DNA from: CAZMJG01 sp964576365
GTDB lineage: Bacteria; Patescibacteriota; Microgenomatia; UBA1406; GWC2-37-13
Length of the DNA: 38,986 bases
NCBI GenBank assembly: GCA_964576365.1
Contig: CAZNUT010000006.1
Coordinates: 1 to 38,986, forward strand
Reading direction: 5' to 3'
This document shows, one piece after another, positions 32,103 through 38,986 of the stretch; within the stretch, counting starts at the first letter, position 1, and every line of letters starts with the position of its first letter. The position numbers and the translations under genes are program-made. Below the pieces are notes generated by a model. It worked only from the letters and a program-made list of their open reading frames with translations. It had not been told where the DNA came from and did no database searches.

Positions 32103-33516
32103 AAAAAATTCGCTTATTAGCCTTGCAAGCCTCTTCTTTCAAAGCGGATACTCTGCCTTTTTGGGTTTGATCGCAAACTTCATCCTGACCTATATGCTTG
32201 GGCCTCATACATTTGGTGTGTACATCGCCACTCTCTCAACGCTTTCTTTTCTTAATTATTTTTCTGATATCGGCCTTGCAGCATCACTTGTCCAAAAAAA
32301 AGAGATTGATGAAAAGGACATTATCACCACTTTCACTATTCAACAAATAATGATTATAGTGTTACTCAGTGCGGGCTTTATGCTCCGTGGCTTTATCCAG
32401 TGGTGGTACAATCTCCCCCCCGAGGGAGTCGAACTATATGTGGTACTTCTCATAAGTTTTTTCTTTTCGTCACTCAAAACAATTCCATCCATTCTTCTGG
32501 AAAGACAGATTCAGTTTCAAAAAATCGTTCTCGTACAAGGGGTCGAAAATACCCTATTTTATGTGGTGGTGTCAGTCGCAGCTTTGTATGGACTTGGAAT
32601 TCAAAGTTTCACTATAGCATTGCTTGTACGATCATTGGCGGGACTTATTCTCATGTATATTCTTTCACCCTGGATGCCAAAAATTGGGATATCTATGAAA
32701 AGCGCCAGACACCTCCTCTCGTTTGGCTTACCTTTTCAAACCAATACACTGTTGGCTCTTGTCAAAGATGATTTGCTCATTATCTATCTCGGTAGAGTTT
32801 TGGGACTTGACGCTTTGGGTCTTATCGGCTGGGCAAAACGCTGGGGAGAAGCGCCAATACGAATCATCATGGATAATGTGAATAAAATCCTGTTTCCTGT
32901 TTTTTCACGATATCAGGATGACCAAAAAAAAGTATCTCGTATGATGGAGATTGCGTTGAGATATCAAACTATGATCCTTTTGCCCCTGTATGCAGGCGCC
33001 GTCCTACTTCTTGATATTGTAGTAGACATCATCCCGAAGTACGGTAAGTGGGCACCCGCCCTTCCTCTTTTTTATCTTTTTTGCCTCTCTGCCCTGCTTT
33101 CTTCTTACTCCAGCCCTTTCATCAATTTATTTAACGCCACTAGCAAAATCAGAATATCGTTTTATCTCATGATATTTTTTACTGTTTCCACCTGGCTTTT
33201 GACACCATTTCTTTCAATACGTTTTGGAATGATAGGCTATCCTTTGACGCTCGTGATACTTTCACTAACATGCATCTATACCTATATTATTTCCAAAAAA
33301 TATATAACGATAAACATCAGTCAGCAAATCATCCCGCCACTTGTTTCGTCTCTTTTTATGAGCCTTTTCATCATTTTGATAAGAGCTTTGACCAGCGACC
33401 TGAGCGCTTTGACTCTAAGTATTATAGGAGGAGCTGTCTTGTATATTGCACTTCTTCGGTATATATTTCATATTAATCTCGTGTCAGAAGTTCGCACACT
33501 TATCCGCCATGACTGA
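32083..33516 (+). CDS. Wzx-like polysaccharide flippase
   Basis: A 477-residue MOP-superfamily transporter with about 13-14 helices. The early part has SLASLFFQSGYSAFLGLIAN, YMLGPHTFGVYIATLS and FSDIGLAASLVQKKEI, typical of the Polysacc_synt_3/RfbX group. It would flip a lipid-linked glycan across the membrane. The start overlaps the previous stop by 20 nt, and its own stop overlaps the next start. Confidence 0.9.
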   Translation: MSTHSYKKNSLISLASLFFQSGYSAFLGLIANFILTYMLGPHTFGVYIATLSTLSFLNYFSDIGLAASLVQKKEIDEKDIITTFTIQQIMIIVLLSAGFMLRGFIQWWYNLPPEGVELYVVLLISFFFSSLKTIPSILLERQIQFQKIVLVQGVENTLFYVVVSVAALYGLGIQSFTIALLVRSLAGLILMYILSPWMPKIGISMKSARHLLSFGLPFQTNTLLALVKDDLLIIYLGRVLGLDALGLIGWAKRWGEAPIRIIMDNVNKILFPVFSRYQDDQKKVSRMMEIALRYQTMILLPLYAGAVLLLDIVVDIIPKYGKWAPALPLFYLFCLSALLSSYSSPFINLFNATSKIRISFYLMIFFTVSTWLLTPFLSIRFGMIGYPLTLVILSLTCIYTYIISKKYITINISQQIIPPLVSSLFMSLFIILIRALTSDLSALTLSIIGGAVLYIALLRYIFHINLVSEVRTLIRHD

Positions 33517-34405
33517 AATATCAGCGATCATCGCAGCATCAGGAAAATCCCCTCATCTTGTCAAAAGCCTCCAATCTGTCCAATTCTGTTCAGAAGTCAT
33601 ATTGCTTGACTTAGGTCTTGAGAAATCACCATTGGATGAAGTGGCGTCTTTACCATTTGTGAGGATAATAAAACTTAGCGAACCTGTCGCTTACATCGAA
33701 CAAATCCGTGAAAAATCAAAAACATACGCAAAGCATGATACGATATTATTTCTTGATAGTGACGAATTGATCCCGCCGAGCCTTGCAGATATTATCAAAA
33801 AACATGCCTCTGATTATGATTATTTCCGCATCCCGCGCAAAAATATCATTTTGAAAAAGTGGATCGAGCATAGCCGTTGGTGGCCGGATTATCAAATACG
33901 GGTATTTCATAAAAGCCACGCGGTATGGCCCATATGTCTCCATGCACAACCTGAAGTTTCCGGCAAAGAATATATAGTCCCCTCAGAAGAAAAATACGCC
34001 ATTGAGCATCATAATTACGAATCACTTGATGATTTTCTTAGCCGGATGATGCGATACGCCAAAACAGAAGCAACGCAAAAATATCACAGCTCAAAAAAAT
34101 ATGAACTGCACGAAGCTATGAACGAAGGTATGCAGGAGTTTGTGAGTCGGTACTTCGCGGCTGAGGGGTATCGTGACGGTATGCATGGCTTCCTGCTGGC
34201 CTTTTTGCAAATGGTGTATAAATTTATCGTGTATTTTTATGTCTGGGAGATGCGTGGATACAAAGCAGAAGAAAAAGATATTCCAGTAGCCGCTGATAAC
34301 TGGATCAAATCTGGATATCACCAAGTTTCACACTGGATGAGCACAAAAAATCTACTGTCAAAGGGGGAAAAATTGAAAAGAAAAATCACAAACCGCCTGA
34401 TTTGA
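33509..34405 (+). CDS. GT2 glycosyltransferase (WaaE/KdtX-like)
   Basis: A 298-residue protein: TEISAIIAASGKSPHLVKSL at the start, LDSDELIPPSLADI as the DxD-like donor site, RIPRKNIILKKWIEH, and WPDYQIRVFHKSH, typical of the short WaaE-like GT2 group that adds glucose-type residues to surface glycans. The acceptor is unknown. The usual DDGS-like site reads LLDLGLEKS here, so the donor pocket is altered. The ATG overlaps the flippase stop by 8 nt. Confidence 0.82.
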   Translation: MTEISAIIAASGKSPHLVKSLQSVQFCSEVILLDLGLEKSPLDEVASLPFVRIIKLSEPVAYIEQIREKSKTYAKHDTILFLDSDELIPPSLADIIKKHASDYDYFRIPRKNIILKKWIEHSRWWPDYQIRVFHKSHAVWPICLHAQPEVSGKEYIVPSEEKYAIEHHNYESLDDFLSRMMRYAKTEATQKYHSSKKYELHEAMNEGMQEFVSRYFAAEGYRDGMHGFLLAFLQMVYKFIVYFYVWEMRGYKAEEKDIPVAADNWIKSGYHQVSHWMSTKNLLSKGEKLKRKITNRLI

Positions 34406-34448
34406 TAAAAGATTTAAGAATTATGCAAACTGAATTACCGCTTATTTC

Positions 34449-36074
34449 TTATCGTTTATATAGCCTAAATCCCAAAAGCGCACTCACTCCTTTTATCTCA
34501 GTCACTTTCTCAAGCTCCTTTGGCTCGGCACAGCTATGACGATTGATCACGAGTACATTTTTTTCACTTCTCTCAGGCGATAATACTTCTGTCGCGCAGG
34601 AATTTTTGACAAAGACAATGTTATCGATACGCTCAATATGAGCATCTGAGCCAAACTTACCAATATATTTTGGAGAAAAGTCATTGGAGAAAAAAAGATA
34701 ATAAAGCGCCGTATTGCCCTCTGCGGGCACAAAAACAGTTGAGTATCTGTCATGTTCGTTTTTCAAATAAAGAGCAAGCTCCCTAAATCCGTCATTTCTT
34801 CTCAAACTGGTATACACATCTGCCTGAGTCGTATACTGATGTGCAAAGTACAATAATTCAGCAGCAAACAACACAATAAAAACAAAAGACATAATTTTTT
34901 TGAAACGCGTGTCAAACAAAACTATCCATCCATATGCGCTTATAATGACCAGCAAAACTCCCAGAAGTGCACTCCGATGTACATTGGGCGAACCATAGTA
35001 TGTAAATGCTGCAGGAACAGGCGCAAGTACAATGAGAAAAAAAAGATAAAGTAATCTACACTGATACTTCGCATCTCCTCGCCAGATCGTACAAGCGGCT
35101 ACCAATAATCCAATAAGATAGGTATAAAACAGCAATCCCTGATCCGGTACATCATATCGGGATTCGCTCACTGGCTGGACAAAAAGAAATTCAGGAGAAA
35201 AGTAGGAAAGGTATTGTCTGATATATTCCCGTGAATACCCTACTCCTTTATTGTGAAATATGCGCGCTTCCGTAATTTTATCTTCACCTGTATTATAAAT
35301 CGACTGCTGGATACGCATCTGCACTCCCGAAAGATCGCTAAAAATTGAGGTCTGTTTCAGTCTGCCGCTACCCCACGGTGTTGAGGCAATGTATATTGTC
35401 AAGACAGTAAAAAATACCACGGTGACAACGAATGAATAAAAAAATGCCTTGTTTTTTCGTATGCAAAAAAGAAAAGGTAAAGGTAAAAAAATGATCGGGG
35501 TATAAAGACGAAATGGATGATAAATCCAGTAGGTAAGAAAGAGCAAAAAAGAGCCTATACATAATTTTTTTCTATCATTATGCTCTACAGATTGAATAAG
35601 AAAATAAAGTCCACCCAGAAAAACAGTAATACCAATCACTCCTTCTGCCATACCGCGCGAAAGTGCGATATGCCAGGGTAATAACGCGACAAATAATGTA
35701 GACAATGCAGCAGCAAGGAGACGGCGAAATACCCAAAAGGATATGAAATAAACCGGCATTATCACTAAGGCTCCAAGCAGTGCAGCTGGCAAACGCACTA
35801 CCCACTCATGATTTCCAAATAAAGATACTGCAATGCCCACAAGGTACATCGGCCCGATGATATAGTAGTCACCAAATTTGTCAAAATACAAAAGCGGCCA
35901 ACGGTTGCCCATGATATCAATACCATTTGCGATGAGATATCTCCCCACATAACCACTCAGGATTTCGTCTTCCTGAAAGGTGCGGGGATAAGACCCGAGT
36001 GCCCAAACTCGGACCATAAAAGCAATAAAAAAAATGATAGCAAACACGTGCCACGTTTTAAACTGTCGTATCAT
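34449..36074 (-). CDS. GT39-like membrane glycosyltransferase
   Basis: A 541-residue protein with about 11 helices. FQEDEILSGYVGRYLIANG carries the acidic pair after TM1, followed by GNRWPLLYFDKFGDYYIIG. A soluble C-terminal part (about 425-541) follows. It is convergent with the GT2 gene, 43 bp apart. The start at 36074 is preferred over 36098 because TATAAA lies 7 nt upstream. Confidence 0.8.
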   Translation of the reverse strand: MIRQFKTWHVFAIIFFIAFMVRVWALGSYPRTFQEDEILSGYVGRYLIANGIDIMGNRWPLLYFDKFGDYYIIGPMYLVGIAVSLFGNHEWVVRLPAALLGALVIMPVYFISFWVFRRLLAAALSTLFVALLPWHIALSRGMAEGVIGITVFLGGLYFLIQSVEHNDRKKLCIGSFLLFLTYWIYHPFRLYTPIIFLPLPFLFCIRKNKAFFYSFVVTVVFFTVLTIYIASTPWGSGRLKQTSIFSDLSGVQMRIQQSIYNTGEDKITEARIFHNKGVGYSREYIRQYLSYFSPEFLFVQPVSESRYDVPDQGLLFYTYLIGLLVAACTIWRGDAKYQCRLLYLFFLIVLAPVPAAFTYYGSPNVHRSALLGVLLVIISAYGWIVLFDTRFKKIMSFVFIVLFAAELLYFAHQYTTQADVYTSLRRNDGFRELALYLKNEHDRYSTVFVPAEGNTALYYLFFSNDFSPKYIGKFGSDAHIERIDNIVFVKNSCATEVLSPERSEKNVLVINRHSCAEPKELEKVTEIKGVSALLGFRLYKR

Positions 36075-36081
36075 GCGTATG

Positions 36082-36087
36082 TTTATA
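36082..36087 (-). promoter_or_regulatory. -10-like hexamer before the 34449-36074 gene
   Basis: TATAAA on the minus strand lies 7 nt before the ATG at 36074. Confidence 0.35.
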
Positions 36088-36152
36088 AACTCTCTCAAAT
36101 TTATTAACTATATCAAGCCAGTTTGCCAGTAGGCAGGTTATAAAGTACTAAA

Positions 36153-36315
36153 TATGAAATAGGTGGCAAGGAGAAAGGAATCTGACAGTGTGCATATGAT
36201 TCTGAACGCGTAGCTTGTATACAAAAGATAGGTATTTGTAAACAAGTACTGTGTATTTCACGCATAAGGGTGCACGCTGACAGGAATGAATCCTTGACGG
36301 AATCTATTTCACATA
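36153..36315. repeat. 163-bp inverted-repeat element (copy 2)
   Basis: The ends TATGAAATAGGTGGCAAGGA and TCCTTGACGGAATCTATTTC share GAAATAGGTGGCA and GACNGAATCTATTTC with the element at 19957-20062. Inner pairing includes AGTGTGCA/TGCACGCT and CTTGT/ACAAG. The middle is unrelated to copy 1. It lies between two minus-strand membrane genes. Confidence 0.6.
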
Positions 36316-36324
36316 CCTACTTAT

Positions 36325-38001
36325 TCAAACACATAATACATTGCGTATATACTTTTTCTTTCTCAACATCCAGACAAAGCCAAATCCAATGACTGACAAT
36401 AACGTAATAGCATTTGCAAATTTCCTTACCAGCGTTTCCTCAAATACCAATCGCACCTCATGTTTTCCTTCGGGAACATAGTATGTGATTACACCACGAT
36501 AATTCGGATCTTGAAACTGAATCTCCGTAGGTATGCCATCGACATAAAGCTTCCAACCAGGATAATAAAATGTATAGTCGACAAATCGTGCCCGGTTTTG
36601 GACATCCACCTGATACTCCCGCCTTGCATTTTGCACGCGAGCACTTGATACATGAGCTTTCCCTTCTACCACACCGTACTGCTTTTGACGATGCGGATAA
36701 TCAAGCTCATTTCCCATCCAGACCGTATTCATCACCTGTCCATGCAGATTGTAATCCGTCACAAAATACGACCTCAAAGGATGCTGCGTATAATTTTTTC
36801 CATAAAGCTGAGGAAAGCGCATGAGGGCAATAAAAATGACCACGATCAAAATGATAATATTTTGCTTTTGAACTGAAAGCCTTTGGAGGAGAAGAGCCAA
36901 AAGAAAAGGAGGTATGAGAATATACGCCGATAGCATACGCCATGGGTGCTGGATATTTCCAAATGGTGTATTGGCGTAAATGGCTCTTGTCACCGGCTGA
37001 GTAAACAAAATAATGACAAGTCCACTGATAATAAGAGAAAAAATCAACATCGAAACTGATTGTTTTTTTCTATACATTACTATCAGATATCCTATTGAGG
37101 CAACAAAAATAATCCCTTCAATAAATCCACCTGTGTGCAGATGAGCTCGGGGAAAAATATCTCCTTTATAAAAGTAATACCATTTTTCAACTAAAAATTG
37201 ATTCAACGAAAGGAAATGACCTTCTACAAAATGTGATTTGGCAAGACCATAATAAAAATACTTTATCTCAACAAACAGAGGGACGAGATAGTACGCGCTG
37301 AGCGCAAGGCTCATGAGCATCCCAAAGGCCAAAGCAACTACCATACGCCAAAGTGACATGTTACTTTTGAGCCAAAGATATACCCCATAGGGAACGATGA
37401 CAAATGCACCTACAATGACCATAAACGGGTGAGTCAAAAGAAGCATGGTGAGAGAGCATATGAGAAAAAAATACCCTTTCATATCCTTCTCAACAAATAC
37501 CTTATGCAGACTCAGCATGATAAGAATGATAAAAAAAGTAGAAAAAAATTCGGGCAAAGCACCGCGTATGTATACATTCATGATGCGATACGGTGCGAAG
37601 TGAAAAAGGATTGTCCCTGCAAGTGCAGGAAGTTCGTCTGTATGTTTGCGAAGGAGTGTATACATGGCCGCGGCTGAAAGTAATGCTCCCAGCCACATCA
37701 CGACGTAATAAGAAATGAGCACATTGTGCGTCGCAATAGTCAATACAGCGCCTAGATACGACGTGACCTGTTGAGCAATGATAGGGATCGGCATACCATA
37801 CCTAGCAAATCCATTTCCCCACCGTGCAGGCCATTCACCGTCTGCGAGTGCACCATAGACCTGAGCAATATTTGAAATATGGGTAGGAGCGTCAAAAGCT
37901 ACTGACTGACCAGAATGAAATAAAAAATCTGAAACAAGAATGAGTGATATAATACAGATTGTGAGCCAAATCATCACATTTTTAAAACGCAGAGTGGTCA
38001 T
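36325..38001 (-). CDS. Large membrane protein, PTPS-related/YfhO-like GT-C family
   Basis: A 558-residue protein of the same plan as 30336-32102: the loop FDAPTHISNIAQVYGALADG, then GNGFARYGMPIPIIAQQ, about 12 helices, and a beta-rich end (YTFYYPGWKLYVDGIPTEI) before a last helix. It is a likely outer-face glycosyltransferase. The frame is open to 38103, but the ATG at 38001 begins a normal helix-leading N terminus (MTTLRFKNVMIW). That ATG overlaps the divergent ATG at 38000 in the palindrome CATG. Confidence 0.78.
   Translation of the reverse strand: MTTLRFKNVMIWLTICIISLILVSDFLFHSGQSVAFDAPTHISNIAQVYGALADGEWPARWGNGFARYGMPIPIIAQQVTSYLGAVLTIATHNVLISYYVVMWLGALLSAAAMYTLLRKHTDELPALAGTILFHFAPYRIMNVYIRGALPEFFSTFFIILIMLSLHKVFVEKDMKGYFFLICSLTMLLLTHPFMVIVGAFVIVPYGVYLWLKSNMSLWRMVVALAFGMLMSLALSAYYLVPLFVEIKYFYYGLAKSHFVEGHFLSLNQFLVEKWYYFYKGDIFPRAHLHTGGFIEGIIFVASIGYLIVMYRKKQSVSMLIFSLIISGLVIILFTQPVTRAIYANTPFGNIQHPWRMLSAYILIPPFLLALLLQRLSVQKQNIIILIVVIFIALMRFPQLYGKNYTQHPLRSYFVTDYNLHGQVMNTVWMGNELDYPHRQKQYGVVEGKAHVSSARVQNARREYQVDVQNRARFVDYTFYYPGWKLYVDGIPTEIQFQDPNYRGVITYYVPEGKHEVRLVFEETLVRKFANAITLLSVIGFGFVWMLRKKKYIRNVLCV
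37945..37953 (+). promoter_or_regulatory. Extended -10 promoter inside the opposing gene
   Basis: TGATATAAT fits the extended -10 consensus TGnTATAAT. It lies 46 nt before the ATG at 38000, within the coding region of the divergent membrane gene. Confidence 0.55.
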
Positions 38002-38560
38002 GATGCCACTCAGTATAATACTTCTGACTCTTTTTTTCTTCCTGATTCTGCAACCCACAGTGCAAACATACGTCCTTCCCAAATTCAATTCATATCTGAT
38101 CAACCGTATGTTACTTCAGATTGTCGCCGAGAAAAAAATCAACCCGCAACTTTTCTGGCGCACTCGTGAATTTGCATCACGTGGCAGCTTTATCTACGAA
38201 CATAATGGATTCAACCCCGCAAAAACTGCCGAGCTTCAAAATAAATTTAATCTTAAAAAAGAAGCCTCATCCTATCTCTTTCTCGAATATGAATCTGCCA
38301 ATTGGCAAAGTGTGGAAGGTCTGGTGGACAAAGAAACGGTGGCTGAAATGACTAATGTATCAGTCCAAAAAGATAAACGTATCATCTGGAAAAAAGATAC
38401 AGAATTGATTTATTATGAAAGTCCAAATAAAATCCGCATGATTTTCGTGAAACCTGTGTCGGAGATGAAAACAGCAAATGGTTTCCTCGATTATGCCGGA
38501 AACGATAAAGATCTCGTGAAAAACAAACACTGGCTGTCAATATCTTCTATTGTGCTATAA
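38000..38560 (+). CDS. Single-pass membrane protein of unknown function
   Basis: A 186-residue protein with one N-terminal helix (MMPLSIILLTLFFFLILQP) and a mainly extracytoplasmic rest (LFWRTREFASRGSFIYEHNG, DTELIYYESPNKIRMIFVKP). No motif is recognised. The frame is open back to 37940, but the extended -10 at 37945-37953 falls inside that part, so 38000 (or 38003) is the better start. GAGTGG before the ATG may serve as a weak ribosome site. Confidence 0.68.
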   Translation: MMPLSIILLTLFFFLILQPTVQTYVLPKFNSYLINRMLLQIVAEKKINPQLFWRTREFASRGSFIYEHNGFNPAKTAELQNKFNLKKEASSYLFLEYESANWQSVEGLVDKETVAEMTNVSVQKDKRIIWKKDTELIYYESPNKIRMIFVKPVSEMKTANGFLDYAGNDKDLVKNKHWLSISSIVL

Positions 38561-38561
38561 T
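38553..38561 (+). promoter_or_regulatory. Extended -10 promoter before the last gene
   Basis: TGCTATAAT is a perfect extended -10. It overlaps the stop of the previous gene and ends 7 nt before the ATG at 38569, so the mRNA would start at or next to that ATG. Confidence 0.6.
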
Positions 38562-38568
38562 TTATCAC

Positions 38569-38922
38569 ATGGATGATGATCCAAATTGTGTTGGTGCTGC
38601 ATTTTTTTTCAAAGGAATTGCTCCTGATGGATATTATGATCCACAAAAAGTGTTCACTTATTTTGAAGAAACTGATAGGAAAGAAGAGGCTGTATTTGCA
38701 GTTACATTATTTGATTGGTTACCCGATAAACCTTGGGTGGGTCATGTCGTAGAATATCCTCCCAATGATGAAGGAATGGTGCGACATCGACCAGCGTGTG
38801 GGGAAGAAATTTGTTTAGAGCATATTAACACAGCATTAGGTAAGGAATATCCCACAAAACGCAAAGCGCTACTTAGACCAAGACCAGACACAAAGCCACC
38901 ATATAATTTTGAAAATCCTTAA
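38569..38922 (+). CDS. Small acidic protein of unknown function
   Basis: A 117-residue soluble protein (DPNCVGAAFFFKGIAPDGYY, VTLFDWLPDKPWVGHVVEYP, RHRPACGEEICLEHINTALG) with three cysteines and a proline-rich end. No family is recognised. The extended -10 just upstream supports expression from its own, probably leaderless, transcript. Confidence 0.6.
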   Translation: MDDDPNCVGAAFFFKGIAPDGYYDPQKVFTYFEETDRKEEAVFAVTLFDWLPDKPWVGHVVEYPPNDEGMVRHRPACGEEICLEHINTALGKEYPTKRKALLRPRPDTKPPYNFENP

Positions 38923-38940
38923 TAATAAGAAAAAATAGAT

Positions 38941-38980
38941 ACCCACGTCCCTTACGCTTTGCTCCAGTGACGTGGTACTG
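38941..38980. repeat. Hairpin related to the one at 1-40
   Basis: The stem CCACGTC (38943-38949)/GACGTGG (38969-38975) encloses CCTTACGCTTTGCTCCAGT. It aligns without gaps to bases 1-40, and both sides of two stem pairs differ in a compensating way. Confidence 0.65.
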
Positions 38981-38986
38981 ATTCAA

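Noticed and set aside
38941..38986. The end hairpin as a tRNA or terminator
   Set aside because: There is no cloverleaf and no T tract. It pairs in sequence with the hairpin at the window start, which points to a dispersed element.

Overview
The window looks like part of a genome bin from a Candidate Phyla Radiation bacterium (Patescibacteria, probably Microgenomates-like). This is inferred from gene style, not from a marker gene: compact minus-strand operons, many polytopic glycosyltransferases, a small GIY-YIG protein beside a tRNA, a Patescibacteria-style dinB pair, tRNAs without encoded CCA, and intergenic spaces packed with short degenerate repeat words. TGA acts as an ordinary stop throughout. 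A 100-base run of N (193-292) marks an assembly gap inside a tandem repeat.

Layout. 1-850: a tRNA locus. An intact class I tRNA with a GAA anticodon (416-488) overlaps the end of a GIY-YIG gene. An array of tRNA 3' halves carrying a palindrome lies on one side, and a hairpin-interrupted tRNA copy lies on the other. 884-5519: small membrane proteins, an RmlA-type nucleotidyltransferase, a CAP-domain protein, a VanZ-like protein and a secreted lamin-tail protein. 5753-8697: a division module of ftsE, ftsX and a coiled-coil cell-wall hydrolase with a C39-like domain. 8789-10443: tRNA-Ile and a dinB operon preceded by twin palindromes. 10704-13106: a HAD nucleotidase, two small unknown genes, tRNA-Ala and a frameshifted CHRD-like surface protein. 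13133-13876: a complete IS1595-type element with terminal repeats and a target duplication. 14477-15465: a hairpin-interrupted tRNA-Arg fragment, tRNA-Arg and uppP. 15656-18295: a GT4 glycosyltransferase, mutM and two small genes, one frameshifted. 18514-21894: a MacA/MacB-type export operon split by repeats. 22092-38922: a surface-glycan region with eight large GT-C-like or related membrane proteins, a polyprenyl-phosphate-sugar synthase-like GT2, a Wzx-like flippase and a second GT2.

How it fits together (inference). UppP recycles undecaprenyl carrier, RmlA-type and GT2 enzymes make activated sugars, GT-C enzymes transfer lipid-linked sugars on the outer face, and the flippase moves lipid-linked glycans. 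FtsEX would gate the coiled-coil hydrolase during division.

The most unusual signals are: hairpin-invaded tRNA fragments at two loci, one flanking a GIY-YIG gene; repeat words translated inside or at the ends of proteins; a recurring -10-like hexamer 5-7 nt before start codons that suggests leaderless transcripts; two related inverted-repeat elements with conserved arms; and a hairpin at both window ends whose stems differ by compensatory changes.
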